DNA of 46,968 nt from Deltaproteobacteria bacterium (GTDB taxonomy: Bacteria > Desulfobacterota > Binatia > Binatales > Binataceae), in the NCBI GenBank assembly GCA_021827495.1, contig JAKAVN010000010.1, forward strand, positions 1-46,968. Reading direction: 5' to 3'. Under the pieces are notes generated by a model that was not told the origin of the DNA, did no database searches, and saw only the letters and a list, made by a program, of their open reading frames with translations. The translations under genes and the position numbers were made by a program. Positions 1-8,958 of the stretch are shown one piece after another. Numbering within the stretch: position 1 is the stretch's first letter; every line of letters starts with the position of its first letter.

Positions 1-126
1 CGCATCTGTCATCCCTATCCCCTGCGCCGCCTCGGCGTTATCACCTGAGGCAAGAGCCGGATGCGGCAATACCGCTCGTCCGGATCCGTGGAGGGGGTTA
101 TGGGCAACCATGATTCCTACTCCGAC
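1..126 (+). mobile_element. 3' end of a group II intron (domains 5-6), remnant
   Basis: Bases 54-86 fit a group II intron domain 5: a GAGCCGGATGCGG arm with the AGC triad, a short loop, a CCGC arm, a two-base bulge and a closing GTCCGGATC arm. Bases 88-126 form a second hairpin with an unpaired A on its 3' side and a CTACTCCGAC end, as in domain 6 and the 3' splice boundary. The domain 5 loop is CAATA rather than a GNRA tetraloop, and the G of the AGC triad faces A instead of U, so the copy may be degraded. The reverse transcriptase and the rest of the intron would lie left of the window. Recognised by eye from the domain 5 consensus. Confidence 0.5.
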
Positions 127-138
127 ATCTCCTTCTTT

Positions 139-358
139 TGCCCGCTTCCGCTCTTGCGGCAGGGCGTGCTGCGCTTTGCTTTCATCCCCGCGCAACTTTT
201 TTCCGCGCGGGCCTCTCAAAACGAACTGGAGGCCCGTGCGCAGATTTCTAGATGCGCGAGCGGAGCGGGCGGCAGGACGTGCCAGAGCAAAGCGGCTCGG
301 AGGGCTGGCGCGGCTTGCTAGCGCAGTGAACGCCACCACTTAGAGCGGCGCGAAGCAG
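139..358 (+). repeat. Copy A of a ~220-base dispersed repeat
   Basis: This stretch matches the reverse complement of 29515-29740 at most positions over its whole length, including a strong internal hairpin of GCGCGGGCCTC against GAGGCCCGTGCGC and a shared end at the CCACCACTTAGAGCGGC motif. Open frames across it keep amino-acid similarity to frames in copy B only because the DNA is similar; I do not regard them as genes. In copy B the 5' end is the leader of ssb. In copy A the same place is occupied by the intron end. Confidence 0.85.
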
Positions 359-595
359 AGCCGCGGGATGGAAATGGGAGATGGGTTGGGCCGCGACGCG
401 TAGTTTACGGAGCGCTCGCGGGTCGGCTCACACCGGAGCGCCGCGCGAGATCAATTCGAAAACGAATGCAGCCTGGAAGCTCACCCTGCACTGGCACATT
501 CAAGGATGAGCGGCCTGCTGGTTGGGGACGCTTCGTATCTCGAAGCGAATTTCCTTGACGGCAGCGGGCTATGCTGGAACGATAGGCCCGCAAAT
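359..595. other. Non-coding leader between repeat A and the ilvD fluoride switch
   Basis: No convincing gene. A TTGACG at 555-560 with a poor ACGATA 18 bases on is the only promoter-like pair I see before the riboswitch at 596. Confidence 0.4.
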
Positions 596-679
596 GGTGA
601 TGGGGTTCACCGGTTAACCGCTCTCTATTTCAGAGGGCTGATGACCCCTACGGGCAAAGCCGTAGGGGTCTATATTTTT
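596..679 (+). promoter_or_regulatory. Fluoride riboswitch (crcB motif) upstream of ilvD
   Basis: The aptamer spans 596-651: a GGTGATGGGGTTCACC 5' stem-loop, a linker with AACCGC, a variable stem, then GCTGATGACCCCTAC. This order and spacing is that of the crcB/fluoride riboswitch family. The aptamer 3' strand is reused as the left arm of a terminator at 643-679, so fluoride binding should permit read-through. The first gene downstream is ilvD, 41 bases beyond the T-rich tail. Confidence 0.92.
643..679 (+). terminator. Riboswitch-controlled intrinsic terminator
   Basis: GACCCCTACGG and CCGTAGGGGTC form a perfect 11-bp stem around GCAAAG, followed by TATATTTTT. The left arm overlaps the aptamer's conserved CCCCTAC strand. 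Confidence 0.9.
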
Positions 680-720
680 CGGGAGAGCGCAAGCGTTCCC
701 TCAACTGAGGATGAAACACG

Positions 721-2394
721 ATGCAGGAAAATCTTGGAAGCAAGATCATTACTCAGGGCGTTCAGCGTTCGCCTAACCGGTCGATGTTGCGCGCCGTCGG
801 ATTTACCGACCGCGATTTCGAAAAGCCGATCGTCGGGGTGGCGAACGCCTTCAGCACCATCACCCCGTGCAACATGAGTTTGAACGAGCTCGCGCAGCGG
901 GCGGAAGTGTCGCTCAGGGACGCCGGCGCGATGCCGCAGGTGTTCGGCACGATAACAGTCAGCGACGGTATCGCGATGGGTACCGAGGGGATGAAATACT
1001 CCCTGGTGTCGCGCGAGGTGATCGCGGATTCGATTGAGACCGCGTGCAGCGCTCAGGCGATGGATGGCGTCGTGGCGATCGGGGGATGCGACAAAAACAT
1101 GCCGGGCGCGATGATGGCCATCGCGCGGATGAATATCCCGGCGATCTTCGTCTATGGGGGCACGATCAAGCCTGGTCATTACAACGGCCGCGACCTCACG
1201 ATCGTGAGCGCCTTCGAGGCGGTGGGAGAGTTCAGCGCCCACAAGATTGGCGAGAAGGAACTGCTGGAAGTCGAGCGCCGCGCCTGCCCCGGCGCAGGAT
1301 CTTGCGGCGGAATGTACACCGCCAACACGATGTCGTCGGCGATCGAGGCGATGGGCATGAGCCTGCCGTACTCTTCCACGATGGCGGCGGTTGATCCTGA
1401 GAAGGCCGAGAGCGCGGCGCGGTCGGGAGAAGTGCTGGTCGAGGCAATTCGTCGCCAGCTTCTGCCGCGCCAGATCATGACGCGGAAGGCGTTCGAGAAC
1501 GCGATCGCGGTGGTGATGGCGGTTGGAGGATCGACAAACGCCGTGCTCCATCTGTTGGCGATGGCTCATGCGGCGGAAGTACCTCTCGCGATTGACGACT
1601 TCGAGACGATTCGGGAGCGGGTGCCGGTGCTGTGCGATATGAAACCGTCGGGCCCTTACGCGACGACGGACTTGCACCGGGCGGGCGGTATTCCACAGGT
1701 GGTGAAGATGCTCTTGAATCACGGCCTCGTGCACGGCGATGCGATCACAATCACGGGCAAGACGGTCGCCGAGAATCTCGCTGAAGTACCCGATGCGCCG
1801 CGCAAGGACCAGGCCGTCATCCGGCAGTGGGATGCGCCTGTATATCCGCAAGGTCATCTCGCGATCATGAAGGGCAACCTCGCGGCCGAGGGCGCCGTTG
1901 CAAAAATCACGGGAATCAAGAGCCATCAGATCACGGGACCCGCGCGAGTATTCGAGTGCGAAGAGGATTGCTTGACGGCGATTCTCGCCGGAAACATCAA
2001 GGCGGGTGACGTAATCGTAATTCGTTACGAAGGCCCAAGAGGCGGACCCGGGATGCGCGAGATGCTCTCGCCCACGTCCGCACTGATAGGCGCGGGGCTC
2101 GGCGGTTCGGTTGGCTTAATTACGGACGGGCGTTTTTCCGGTGGGACGTACGGCCTCGTGGTCGGGCATGTCGCGCCGGAGGCTCAGGTCGGCGGGCTGA
2201 TCGCGCTGGTCCACGCGGGCGATTCAATCACGATAGACGCGGACAAACGCATACTCCAGCTGAACATCGATGACGCGGAGATCGCGCGGAGGCGGGCCGC
2301 ATGGAAACCGCCCACGCCACGCTACACGCGCGGTGTCCTCGCGAAGTATGCCGCTCAGGTGTCATCGAGCAGCCGCGGCGCGGTGACTGACTAA
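721..2394 (+). CDS. ilvD: Dihydroxy-acid dehydratase
   Basis: Dehydrates 2,3-dihydroxy-3-methylbutanoate (and the 3-methylpentanoate analogue) to the 2-oxo acid, the penultimate step of valine and isoleucine synthesis, in the cytoplasm. The 557-residue protein is full length for the IlvD/Edd family. The three Fe-S cysteine contexts are present: [16 protein letters not shown] (also the Mg-binding carbamylated-Lys neighbourhood) and [12 protein letters not shown]. The catalytic Ser lies in GRFSGG near the C-terminus. The ATG at 721 follows TGAGGA at 705-710. The gene stands alone behind a fluoride riboswitch. Family knowledge says the enzyme is Mg-dependent and oxygen-labile; that fluoride disturbs it, making extra enzyme useful, is my inference. 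Confidence 0.96.
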   Translation: MQENLGSKIITQGVQRSPNRSMLRAVGFTDRDFEKPIVGVANAFSTITPCNMSLNELAQRAEVSLRDAGAMPQVFGTITVSDGIAMGTEGMKYSLVSREVIADSIETACSAQAMDGVVAIGGCDKNMPGAMMAIARMNIPAIFVYGGTIKPGHYNGRDLTIVSAFEAVGEFSAHKIGEKELLEVERRACPGAGSCGGMYTANTMSSAIEAMGMSLPYSSTMAAVDPEKAESAARSGEVLVEAIRRQLLPRQIMTRKAFENAIAVVMAVGGSTNAVLHLLAMAHAAEVPLAIDDFETIRERVPVLCDMKPSGPYATTDLHRAGGIPQVVKMLLNHGLVHGDAITITGKTVAENLAEVPDAPRKDQAVIRQWDAPVYPQGHLAIMKGNLAAEGAVAKITGIKSHQITGPARVFECEEDCLTAILAGNIKAGDVIVIRYEGPRGGPGMREMLSPTSALIGAGLGGSVGLITDGRFSGGTYGLVVGHVAPEAQVGGLIALVHAGDSITIDADKRILQLNIDDAEIARRRAAWKPPTPRYTRGVLAKYAAQVSSSSRGAVTD

Positions 2395-2474
2395 CCGCGT
2401 CGGGCAGTATCCTCAGGTGGTGAACCTCAAGGTCTGAACGTCGCGCGAAAACTCCTGCCGGGCGATTCTGGGTA

Positions 2475-2500
2475 CCCCCACGCAAACACTGTCGTGGGGG
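2475..2500. terminator. GC-rich hairpin after ilvD, possible terminator
   Basis: CCCCCACG and CGTGGGGG pair perfectly around a ten-base loop, 80 bases past the ilvD stop and between it and the convergent small membrane-protein gene. No T-run follows on either strand, so intrinsic termination is doubtful. Confidence 0.35.
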
Positions 2501-2563
2501 GGGGCTCAGTGCGCGGCTGTTTGACATCGCGGGTCGGAACTCTGAGGAACCAGTTCATCCGCA

Positions 2564-2797
2564 TTAGCCAGTTGTTCCAGACGAATGAAGAATGATGGAT
2601 GAGAGCCAATAGCCAGCGACGATAGAGAGAATGAGAAAGAAGAGAAATGCGGCGAGTCCTCCACTCAGCGATTCCTTCCACAGGCGCTGGGTACCAAGTT
2701 TATGCTTCTGATATTCCTCGTAAATGATAAGAAACCCCATCAAACCAGCGACCAATCCGAAGACAACACCGAGCAGAGCCGACGCTTCGAACGACAT
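2564..2797 (-). CDS. Small membrane protein, two predicted TM helices
   Basis: A 77-residue protein with two hydrophobic segments, roughly residues 7-25 (ALLGVVFGLVAGLMGFLII) and 47-70, separated by a charged stretch beginning YEEYQKHK. Function unrecognised. It is the third gene of a minus-strand operon behind the dynamin-like GTPase: 20 bases separate it from the stop of the 94-residue gene, with a GAGGG ribosome-binding site in that gap. By position it falls under the same fluoride riboswitch. A membrane partner for the GTPase is a reasonable guess but nothing more. Confidence 0.6.
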   Translation of the reverse strand: MSFEASALLGVVFGLVAGLMGFLIIYEEYQKHKLGTQRLWKESLSGGLAAFLFFLILSIVAGYWLSSIILHSSGTTG

Positions 2798-2817
2798 ATG
2801 AGCCGCCGATCCCTCGT

Positions 2818-3102
2818 TTAGCTGCCCTTTTTTCGTTGTGATTTTGGAGGCATCGCATCACGATCTTCCAGGACCGTCCGTTTCAAGCTGTCCCACCATC
2901 GTGTCGTTGCTTCCGGTTTGTCTTCGCGCACCTGGTGCAGCATCTGGATTACCCAATCGATGTTGGACAGGACAGCCTGGCGATCACGTCGGCTTGATCT
3001 GGACCGCAGCCGCGCGAACATGCCACGCAGCAGCGTCGAGCAGCGGACTGCTAAACCGCCGTGCGCCTTTAGGGTCCGGCTGACTGTAGATGATGGATTC
3101 AC
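2818..3102 (-). CDS. Small basic protein coupled to the dynamin-like GTPase
   Basis: A 94-residue protein starting at a GTG that overlaps the GTPase stop as GTGA, the signature of translational coupling. Rich in Arg/Lys, with a likely helix (NIDWVIQMLHQVRE) and a Lys-rich tail. No signal peptide or membrane segment. No family recognised. The four-base overlap and conserved strand order are the main evidence that it is a real gene; the mostly antisense neighbourhood offers no better candidate. Confidence 0.55.
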   Translation of the reverse strand: MNPSSTVSRTLKAHGGLAVRCSTLLRGMFARLRSRSSRRDRQAVLSNIDWVIQMLHQVREDKPEATTRWWDSLKRTVLEDRDAMPPKSQRKKGS

Positions 3103-4871
3103 CGAGCGGTGCCGTCGGTGGATGACGTGGTGAGGCGTTGCGACGCCATCATGACGTTCGCGCGGAGTGGTTCGAGACGCTCGAGGCTCGACTTGACCGC
3201 GTCAGCGCCTGCGGCGCGCGTGGCTTCGGCGCGGGCGAGCGTGGTTTGGGCTGTCGTCCGCAAGTCATTGAGCATGCCCCTGATTTCCGCTTCCATGCGG
3301 CGTCCGCTCTCGCGAACGATTTCATCGAAGTCGTTCAGAACGCGAGTGCTGTTCAAGGACATCAGGGTGTCGAGGTAGCGCAGAACCTTTCTTTCAATTG
3401 TTTCGAGCTGCCGGCTGCGGGAAGCAAAAATGTTGATGATCTGCTCGCTGATGGTCTGACGCGGGAAGCCGAAGTGCTCGCCGAAGTAGAGCCGCCCTTT
3501 TACGCGGAATCCCGATTCCTCGCTGACGCGCTCGGGCAAATCAGCGAGGATGGTGTCGCCCGCCTCGGCGATTCTTCTCAAATAGTCGTTGGCTAGAGTA
3601 ACGAAGCGGCGAGCTGACTCGCGGTACAGTGCTTCAGCGGCGGGTCGTTCTTCTTGGAGCCATTGATTCAGGAGCCGGCGCGAAATCGATTGAGCGATTT
3701 CGGTCGCATGCCCATGGAGAGCCGCTCCGCGCCGCTCGGTCGCCCGAAGAATCGCATCGTGAAATTCCTTGCGCGCGGCGGGGATAGCCTCCGCCAGAAA
3801 ATTATCGCGCCGCTCATTGCATCGGCGACTAACGCGTTCCTGTTCGGCCTTAAACAGGTGGTTTAGGTCGCTCAACGACCTTTCGGCATCGGCGATCACT
3901 TCTCGCAAGCGCGCCGCGAGACGTTGTGACTCCTCGACGGGCGCGATCAGCGCATTGCGCTGGTTGTCGATTTCGCGGATGAGCGCGGCCGACAGCCGGT
4001 CAATACCACGCCGCTCGGCTTGCTCGACGAGCTTCGGAGCGCTTTCGCGCGCGAGCCGTTGGAGCTCCGCCAAGAGGGCCGTAGCGTCGCGTGACGGACC
4101 TGACCCGTTGAGCCATTCCGCTGCGCTGACCTGAAATACGGTGGATGGCTCGCGCCCAATTTTTTGCGCCAACGTCCGCCGTGCGAATTCAATTGCTTCG
4201 TTGCATTCCACGGCGCTGAGCCGGTCGGCCTTGTTAAGCGCGAACACCATTTCGCTCACTTGGGGAGCGATCTCTTCGAGCAGTGCCATCTCCTCGCCCG
4301 ATATTGGCGGGTCGGCACCGAAAACGATGAGGGCGGCGTCGATGTGCGGAACGAACGCCTTGGTTGCCGCCGTGTTGCCGACATAAACCGAACCGATTCC
4401 CGGCGTGTCCACGAGGCACATTCCAGTTTCAAGCAGGGCGCTCGGCACGAACACTTCGACCACCGCCACGCCTTTGAAGTTCGCGGGATTGCGTTCCTCC
4501 GAAACGTAGTCGGAGATTGATTCGATCGCCACGTGCTGGCGCGATCCATTCTCGAAGTGAACCTGGGCATGAAGGATCGGGCCGTGCCGAAGAATCGTCA
4601 CGATGGCCGTGACCGGCACAACGCCAGTGGGCAAGATCGTGGCGCCGATTAGTGCGTTCAACAAGCTGGACTTGCCTCGTTTGAATTGGCCCAGGCAGGC
4701 GACGAAAAAGCGTCTATCGGCAACGCGATCAGCGAGCGCCCGTGCTTCGCGCTCGATGCGTTCGTTTGCCAATGCGCGAGCTGCTTTAATGAGCAACAAA
4801 AGAGGCGCGTGACGCTCCGCTGCCGGGGCATTCGGGGACGTGTCGAAAGTCTGTTGTCGGAGCGTTTCCAC
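3099..4871 (-). CDS. Dynamin-like GTPase under fluoride control
   Basis: A 590-residue large GTPase of the bacterial dynamin-like type. Visible motifs: G1 GQFKRGKS (61-68), G2 Thr in PVTAIVT (about 88), G3 DTPG (155-158), G4 NKAD (213-216) and a G5-like SAAE segment near 250. A long helical region follows (about 270-590), as in dynamin stalks; no obvious transmembrane helix, so any membrane contact would be peripheral. It leads a three-gene operon with a 94-residue and a 77-residue (two-TM) protein. A fluoride riboswitch with a terminator lies 36 bases upstream of the ATG. Dynamin family proteins remodel membranes; a role in fluoride tolerance is inferred from the switch alone. A second dynamin-like gene lies at 19331-21822. 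Confidence 0.88.
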   Translation of the reverse strand: METLRQQTFDTSPNAPAAERHAPLLLLIKAARALANERIEREARALADRVADRRFFVACLGQFKRGKSSLLNALIGATILPTGVVPVTAIVTILRHGPILHAQVHFENGSRQHVAIESISDYVSEERNPANFKGVAVVEVFVPSALLETGMCLVDTPGIGSVYVGNTAATKAFVPHIDAALIVFGADPPISGEEMALLEEIAPQVSEMVFALNKADRLSAVECNEAIEFARRTLAQKIGREPSTVFQVSAAEWLNGSGPSRDATALLAELQRLARESAPKLVEQAERRGIDRLSAALIREIDNQRNALIAPVEESQRLAARLREVIADAERSLSDLNHLFKAEQERVSRRCNERRDNFLAEAIPAARKEFHDAILRATERRGAALHGHATEIAQSISRRLLNQWLQEERPAAEALYRESARRFVTLANDYLRRIAEAGDTILADLPERVSEESGFRVKGRLYFGEHFGFPRQTISEQIINIFASRSRQLETIERKVLRYLDTLMSLNSTRVLNDFDEIVRESGRRMEAEIRGMLNDLRTTAQTTLARAEATRAAGADAVKSSLERLEPLRANVMMASQRLTTSSTDGTAR

Positions 4872-4906
4872 GTACTCTCCCTCACCTCGCGAAGAGAACC
4901 CGTGGA

Positions 4907-4942
4907 AATAAAAACTCCCACGGCTCTGGGTGCCGTAGGAGT
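4907..4942 (-). terminator. Riboswitch-controlled intrinsic terminator
   Basis: Stem of ACTCCTACGGC with GCCGTGGGAGT (one G-U pair) around ACCCAGA, then TTTTTATTT, all read on the minus strand. Confidence 0.88.
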
Positions 4943-4989
4943 CATTGGCCGTTTATCGGAAAACGGCGATTCGGGCGAACTCCACCGCC
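4907..4989 (-). promoter_or_regulatory. Fluoride riboswitch upstream of dynamin-like GTPase operon
   Basis: On the minus strand GGCGGTGGAGTTCGCC (4974-4989) begins the aptamer and AATGACTCCTAC (ending at 4935) closes it, very like the textbook Bacillus crcB RNA. ACTCCTACGGC then pairs with GCCGTGGGAGT and is followed by TTTTTATT: a terminator overlapping the aptamer 3' strand. A good promoter sits just upstream (4997-5024). Confidence 0.93.
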
Positions 4990-4996
4990 TAGCAGC

Positions 4997-5024
4997 ATTT
5001 TAGCCGCTATTGCACGTGGCGCAA
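4997..5024 (-). promoter_or_regulatory. Probable sigma70 promoter of the GTPase operon
   Basis: Minus strand TTGCGC (5019-5024), 16-base spacer, TAAAAT (4997-5002); the riboswitch aptamer begins 8 bases after the -10 box. Confidence 0.6.
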
Positions 5025-5064
5025 GAGATTGCAGGGCGCGAGCGTAAGGCAGCGGCAAAGCCAC

Positions 5065-5391
5065 TCATTCCAAAAGATCGGGGAGTAGACCCCGACGGAA
5101 GGCGTCTGCAAAGTCATGGATGGCGTCGGGCATGGCCACCGACATCAAGAGAGGATCGGCGAAGGGCACGCCCCAGATTTTAGCAGCGGCGGCAGCGTGC
5201 CATGGGTAACAGAACACGATTCGACGCTCTTGAAGCATAACCATGGCCGTGAGCGCCCGCTCTACGGGGCATTGAGCGGCTGGGCCTTTAAGAGATCCGC
5301 GCGGGAACGCGGCCAGAGGCTCCTCACCGATTTCGCGCCTTATGGCGTTGATGAAACTCAGCGCCGTGGTGATGATCGCCTGGTGTTCCAT
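5065..5391 (-). CDS. Unknown 108-residue protein under a translational fluoride switch
   Basis: A 108-residue soluble protein with no signal peptide or TM helix. I recognise no family. Features: a helical N-terminus, a CPVERALTAM segment near the middle, a YPWHAAAAAKIWGVPF motif and an acidic C-terminus (DLLE). The ATG at 5391 is chosen because the ribosome-binding site GGAG and the first base of that ATG are built into the right arm of the riboswitch platform hairpin. It sits between enolase (upstream, same strand) and the dynamin-like GTPase switch (downstream), so it may also be reached by enolase read-through. Confidence 0.75.
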   Translation of the reverse strand: MEHQAIITTALSFINAIRREIGEEPLAAFPRGSLKGPAAQCPVERALTAMVMLQERRIVFCYPWHAAAAAKIWGVPFADPLLMSVAMPDAIHDFADAFRRGLLPDLLE

Positions 5392-5466
5392 GACTCCGCC
5401 ATCGAGCGCGATTCAGGAGTCATTGGCCTACCTGCGTGGGCAGCGATTACGGCGGACTCCACCGCC
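5389..5466 (-). promoter_or_regulatory. Fluoride riboswitch, translational type
   Basis: The minus-strand aptamer 5412-5466 starts GGCGGTGGAGTCCGCC and ends GGCCAATGACTCC, the same architecture as the other copies. No terminator follows. Instead TGACTCC (5416-5422) is complementary to GGAGTCA (5391-5397), which contains the GGAG ribosome-binding site and the A of the start codon. Ligand binding would lock TGACTCC into the aptamer and free the start site. Enolase ends 51 bases upstream and I see only a weak promoter between, so the switch may act inside an enolase transcript. Confidence 0.9.
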
Positions 5467-5517
5467 TGATTTGCACAATCTAACGCAGAAAACCGATACC
5501 GGAAACGACCCCGTGAT

Positions 5518-6807
<1,290 letters not shown>

Positions 6808-6860
6808 TCAGGAACCTCGCGCGTCCCAGTCGAGCCAAAGCGCCTGATATCAGTCGCGTC

Positions 6861-6888
6861 TTGACTACCGGGTTCATTCGATTATTTG
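6861..6888 (+). promoter_or_regulatory. Probable promoter of the DUF190-crcB transcript
   Basis: TTGACT (6861-6866), 16-base spacer, TATTTG (6883-6888), followed 15 bases later by the fluoride aptamer. Confidence 0.5.
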
Positions 6889-6902
6889 ATGGTACGCGCA
6901 AC

Positions 6903-6983
6903 GGTGATGGGGTTCCACCGAAACCGCTCCTCCGCGTGAGCTGATGACTCCTACTGGTGTCGAACACGGGTAGGGGCTTTTCT
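6903..6983 (+). promoter_or_regulatory. Fluoride riboswitch upstream of DUF190-CBS and crcB
   Basis: Aptamer 6903-6953: GGTGATGGGGTTCCACC, then AAACCGC, a variable stem, and GCTGATGACTCCTAC. The terminator at 6948-6983 uses the aptamer CTCCTAC strand. Genes behind it are the regulator and the fluoride channel, the expected partners of this riboswitch class. Confidence 0.93.
6948..6983 (+). terminator. Riboswitch-controlled intrinsic terminator
   Basis: CTCCTAC pairs with GTAGGGG, with an inner GTGT/ACAC stem around CGA, followed by CTTTTCTT. Confidence 0.8.
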
Positions 6984-7108
6984 TGTGAAAGGACTCTGCC
7001 GGAAGGGACAGGGTCCTTTTTGATTGCCAGCACCCAGCTTCTGGTAGGCTTTCGGAAGAACAATCCGCAGGTTTCGTCCTGCGTGCAGTCTGAACCGGGA
7101 GGTCGTTG

Positions 7109-8392
7109 ATGATGTTCACCGGAAGGGGCAAACAGCTCACCATCTTCATCGGCGAAACCGATCAATATCGCCATCAGGCGCTGTACATGGCGATCATTGA
7201 GATGCTGCGGCGAGAAGGCTGCAGCGGCGCGACCGCCACTCGCGGCGTTGCGGGCTTCGGGGCTTCTTCGCTGATTCACACGGCAGCGATTCTCCGATTG
7301 TCGTTCGATCAGCCACTCGTGATAGCGGTCGTGGACCGCCCGGAGCGAATCGATCGCATTCTTGCACCTTTGCGGGAAATGGCTCCCAGCGCTCTGATCA
7401 CGGTTCAAGAGGTGGAGGTCGTTCAATCGGGCGCGCCCTTCAAGGAAGGCTTACCCGACGTGAAGGTTTCGGAGGTGATGAAGCGCGAAGTTGCCACCGT
7501 ACACCCCGACAGTCCTATTACCGAGGTTGTTGAACTGCTCTTGGACAAGGACTTTACGGCGGTGCCGGTGGTTGACGAACAAGGCAAAGTAGTCGGAATG
7601 GTGAGTGACAGCGACCTGCTGACCCGCGGCGGTATGAACCTCACGATCAGTCTGAAACGCGCGACCGATCTTGATTTCGTGCGCGAGCTTCACAATTCGC
7701 TCGAAGATCCGAACCGCAAGGTTTCGGAGGTGATGACGCGTGAGGTGGTAACGATTGCGCCTGACGCGATTCTGGGGCGGGCGGCAAAGCTGATGGTCGA
7801 GAAGCATCTCAAGCGGCTGCCGGTCGTCGATTCCGAAGGAGAACTGGTCGGAATCCTGGGGCGTCTCGATATCTTGAACACTATCGCAGCGGTCCACTTG
7901 CCCGAGTGGCATCCCGAAGTTCACCCGATTGGCAAACAGGCTACCGTCGCCGACGTCATGACGCGTGAGGTTCCAAGGGTCCATGAATCAGCCACGGTCG
8001 AGGAAATCTTCGAACTGCTCGTATCCTCGTCGCACAAGCGGGTGGTGGTCGTGGACGACAAACAACATGTTGTCGGTATCGTCGCCGACTCCGATCTGAT
8101 TTCAAGAGTCAGCCGCGAGAGTTGGCCTGGGATCACGGAAATTCTCATTTCCAAGGTGCCAATCGCGAGGGTCAGCGGTGAGGCGCGCAAACACATTCAG
8201 AGGCTGCGCGCTCGCTCAGCGAAGGATTTCATGACGCGTGACGTGATCACCGTGCGTGACAAAATGCCGGTCGCGAGTGCACTGGCGCTCTCTGCGGAAA
8301 GGCGCGTCAAGCGAATGCCCGTGGTGAACGCCGAGGGTGAGTTGGTCGGAATCGTGGGACGCACTGAGATGATGCGGGCGCTGCTCGCCTGA
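7109..8392 (+). CDS. DUF190 (PII-like) protein with four CBS domains
   Basis: About 427 residues. Residues ~1-105 match DUF190, a PII-like fold commonly encoded beside crcB (GKQLTIFIGETDQY, GFGASSLIHTA, PLVIAVVDRPERI). Four CBS-type repeats follow, each opening with a V..VM.REV-type phrase (VSEVMKREVATV, VSEVMTREVVTI, VADVMTREVPRV, AKDFMTRDVITV) and ending in VVGM/VGILG/VGIVA-type strands. CBS pairs usually bind adenine nucleotides, so this could sense nucleotide state and gate the CrcB channel or another partner; that is inference. ATG at 7109 (or 7112) lies six bases after GGGAGG. crcB begins 23 bases past its stop. Confidence 0.9.
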   Translation: MMFTGRGKQLTIFIGETDQYRHQALYMAIIEMLRREGCSGATATRGVAGFGASSLIHTAAILRLSFDQPLVIAVVDRPERIDRILAPLREMAPSALITVQEVEVVQSGAPFKEGLPDVKVSEVMKREVATVHPDSPITEVVELLLDKDFTAVPVVDEQGKVVGMVSDSDLLTRGGMNLTISLKRATDLDFVRELHNSLEDPNRKVSEVMTREVVTIAPDAILGRAAKLMVEKHLKRLPVVDSEGELVGILGRLDILNTIAAVHLPEWHPEVHPIGKQATVADVMTREVPRVHESATVEEIFELLVSSSHKRVVVVDDKQHVVGIVADSDLISRVSRESWPGITEILISKVPIARVSGEARKHIQRLRARSAKDFMTRDVITVRDKMPVASALALSAERRVKRMPVVNAEGELVGIVGRTEMMRALLA

Positions 8393-8415
8393 ATGGAACC
8401 TGGAGGGATCGAAGC

Positions 8416-8790
8416 GTGGCGGCGGTGCTGTGGGTCGGATTAGGAGGTTTCCTGGGAGCCAACGCGCGTTACTTGCTGGGCGGCTGGGTGGCGAGCCGTC
8501 TGGGAGTCGGGTTTCCTTACGGAACTTACGTGATCAATGTGACGGGGAGTTTTATCCTGGGCTTTTTTCTGGCCTTCTCGCAGGATCGGTTATGGGTCGC
8601 GCCGCCGGTGCGGCTGCTGTTCGCGGTTGGGTTTGTCGGCGCTTATACGACCTTCTCGACTTTCGAGTATGAGTCCATTCGCCTACTACAGGATGGAGAG
8701 CTTTTGCTCGGCACGACCTATCTGATCGGAAGCGTGGTGACCGGTGGCATTGCTGCAATCGCCGGTATCGCGCTGGGAAGCTGGCTTTGA
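8416..8790 (+). CDS. crcB: Fluoride channel CrcB/Fluc
   Basis: Dual-topology inner-membrane fluoride exporter. The 124 residues have four hydrophobic segments, and family marks are clear: GGFLGANARYLLG near the N-terminus, INVTGSFILGFF, and the phenylalanine-box segment AYTTFSTFEYE. One copy only, so it would act as a homodimer. Starts at GTG 8416 with GGAGGG at 8402-8407. It lies behind the DUF190-CBS gene and shares the fluoride riboswitch at 6903. Confidence 0.97.
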   Translation: MAAVLWVGLGGFLGANARYLLGGWVASRLGVGFPYGTYVINVTGSFILGFFLAFSQDRLWVAPPVRLLFAVGFVGAYTTFSTFEYESIRLLQDGELLLGTTYLIGSVVTGGIAAIAGIALGSWL

Positions 8791-8810
8791 TGCTGCGGTT
8801 GTCGTCCCGA

Positions 8811-8838
8811 TTGACTGGAAACCCGGACCTGTTAGACT
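8811..8838 (+). promoter_or_regulatory. Probable sigma70 promoter of the Ehr operon
   Basis: TTGACT (8811-8816), 16-base spacer, TAGACT (8833-8838); the aptamer starts 13 bases after the -10 box. Confidence 0.65.
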
Positions 8839-8851
8839 TTCTGCGAAAGTT

Positions 8852-8938
8852 GGTGATGGGGTTCACCGCATCAACCGCCCTTTCCTGAGCAGGGCTGATA
8901 ACCCCTACCGAGGCGCAAGCCGGTAGGGGGTTGTTTTG
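8852..8938 (+). promoter_or_regulatory. Fluoride riboswitch upstream of the Ehr complex operon
   Basis: Aptamer 8852-8908: GGTGATGGGGTTCACC, TCAACCGCCC, a variable stem, GGGCTGATAACCCCTAC. The terminator follows at once. Own promoter at 8811-8838, so the complex is controlled separately from crcB, which ends 61 bases upstream. Confidence 0.93.
8900..8938 (+). terminator. Riboswitch-controlled intrinsic terminator
   Basis: AACCCCTACCG pairs with CGGTAGGGGGTT around a short loop, followed by GTTTT; the left arm overlaps the aptamer 3' strand. Confidence 0.88.
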
Positions 8939-8958
8939 CTCGATTTCCCTACCTGGTG

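Noticed and set aside
61-343. Open frames over repeat A
   Set aside because: Similarity to frames in copy B follows from the DNA repeat; two frames are equally alike and neither has a ribosome-binding site.
670-1926. Long minus-strand frame opposite ilvD
   Set aside because: Antisense shadow of a clearly real gene in GC-rich DNA; His/Arg-rich, no recognisable domain.
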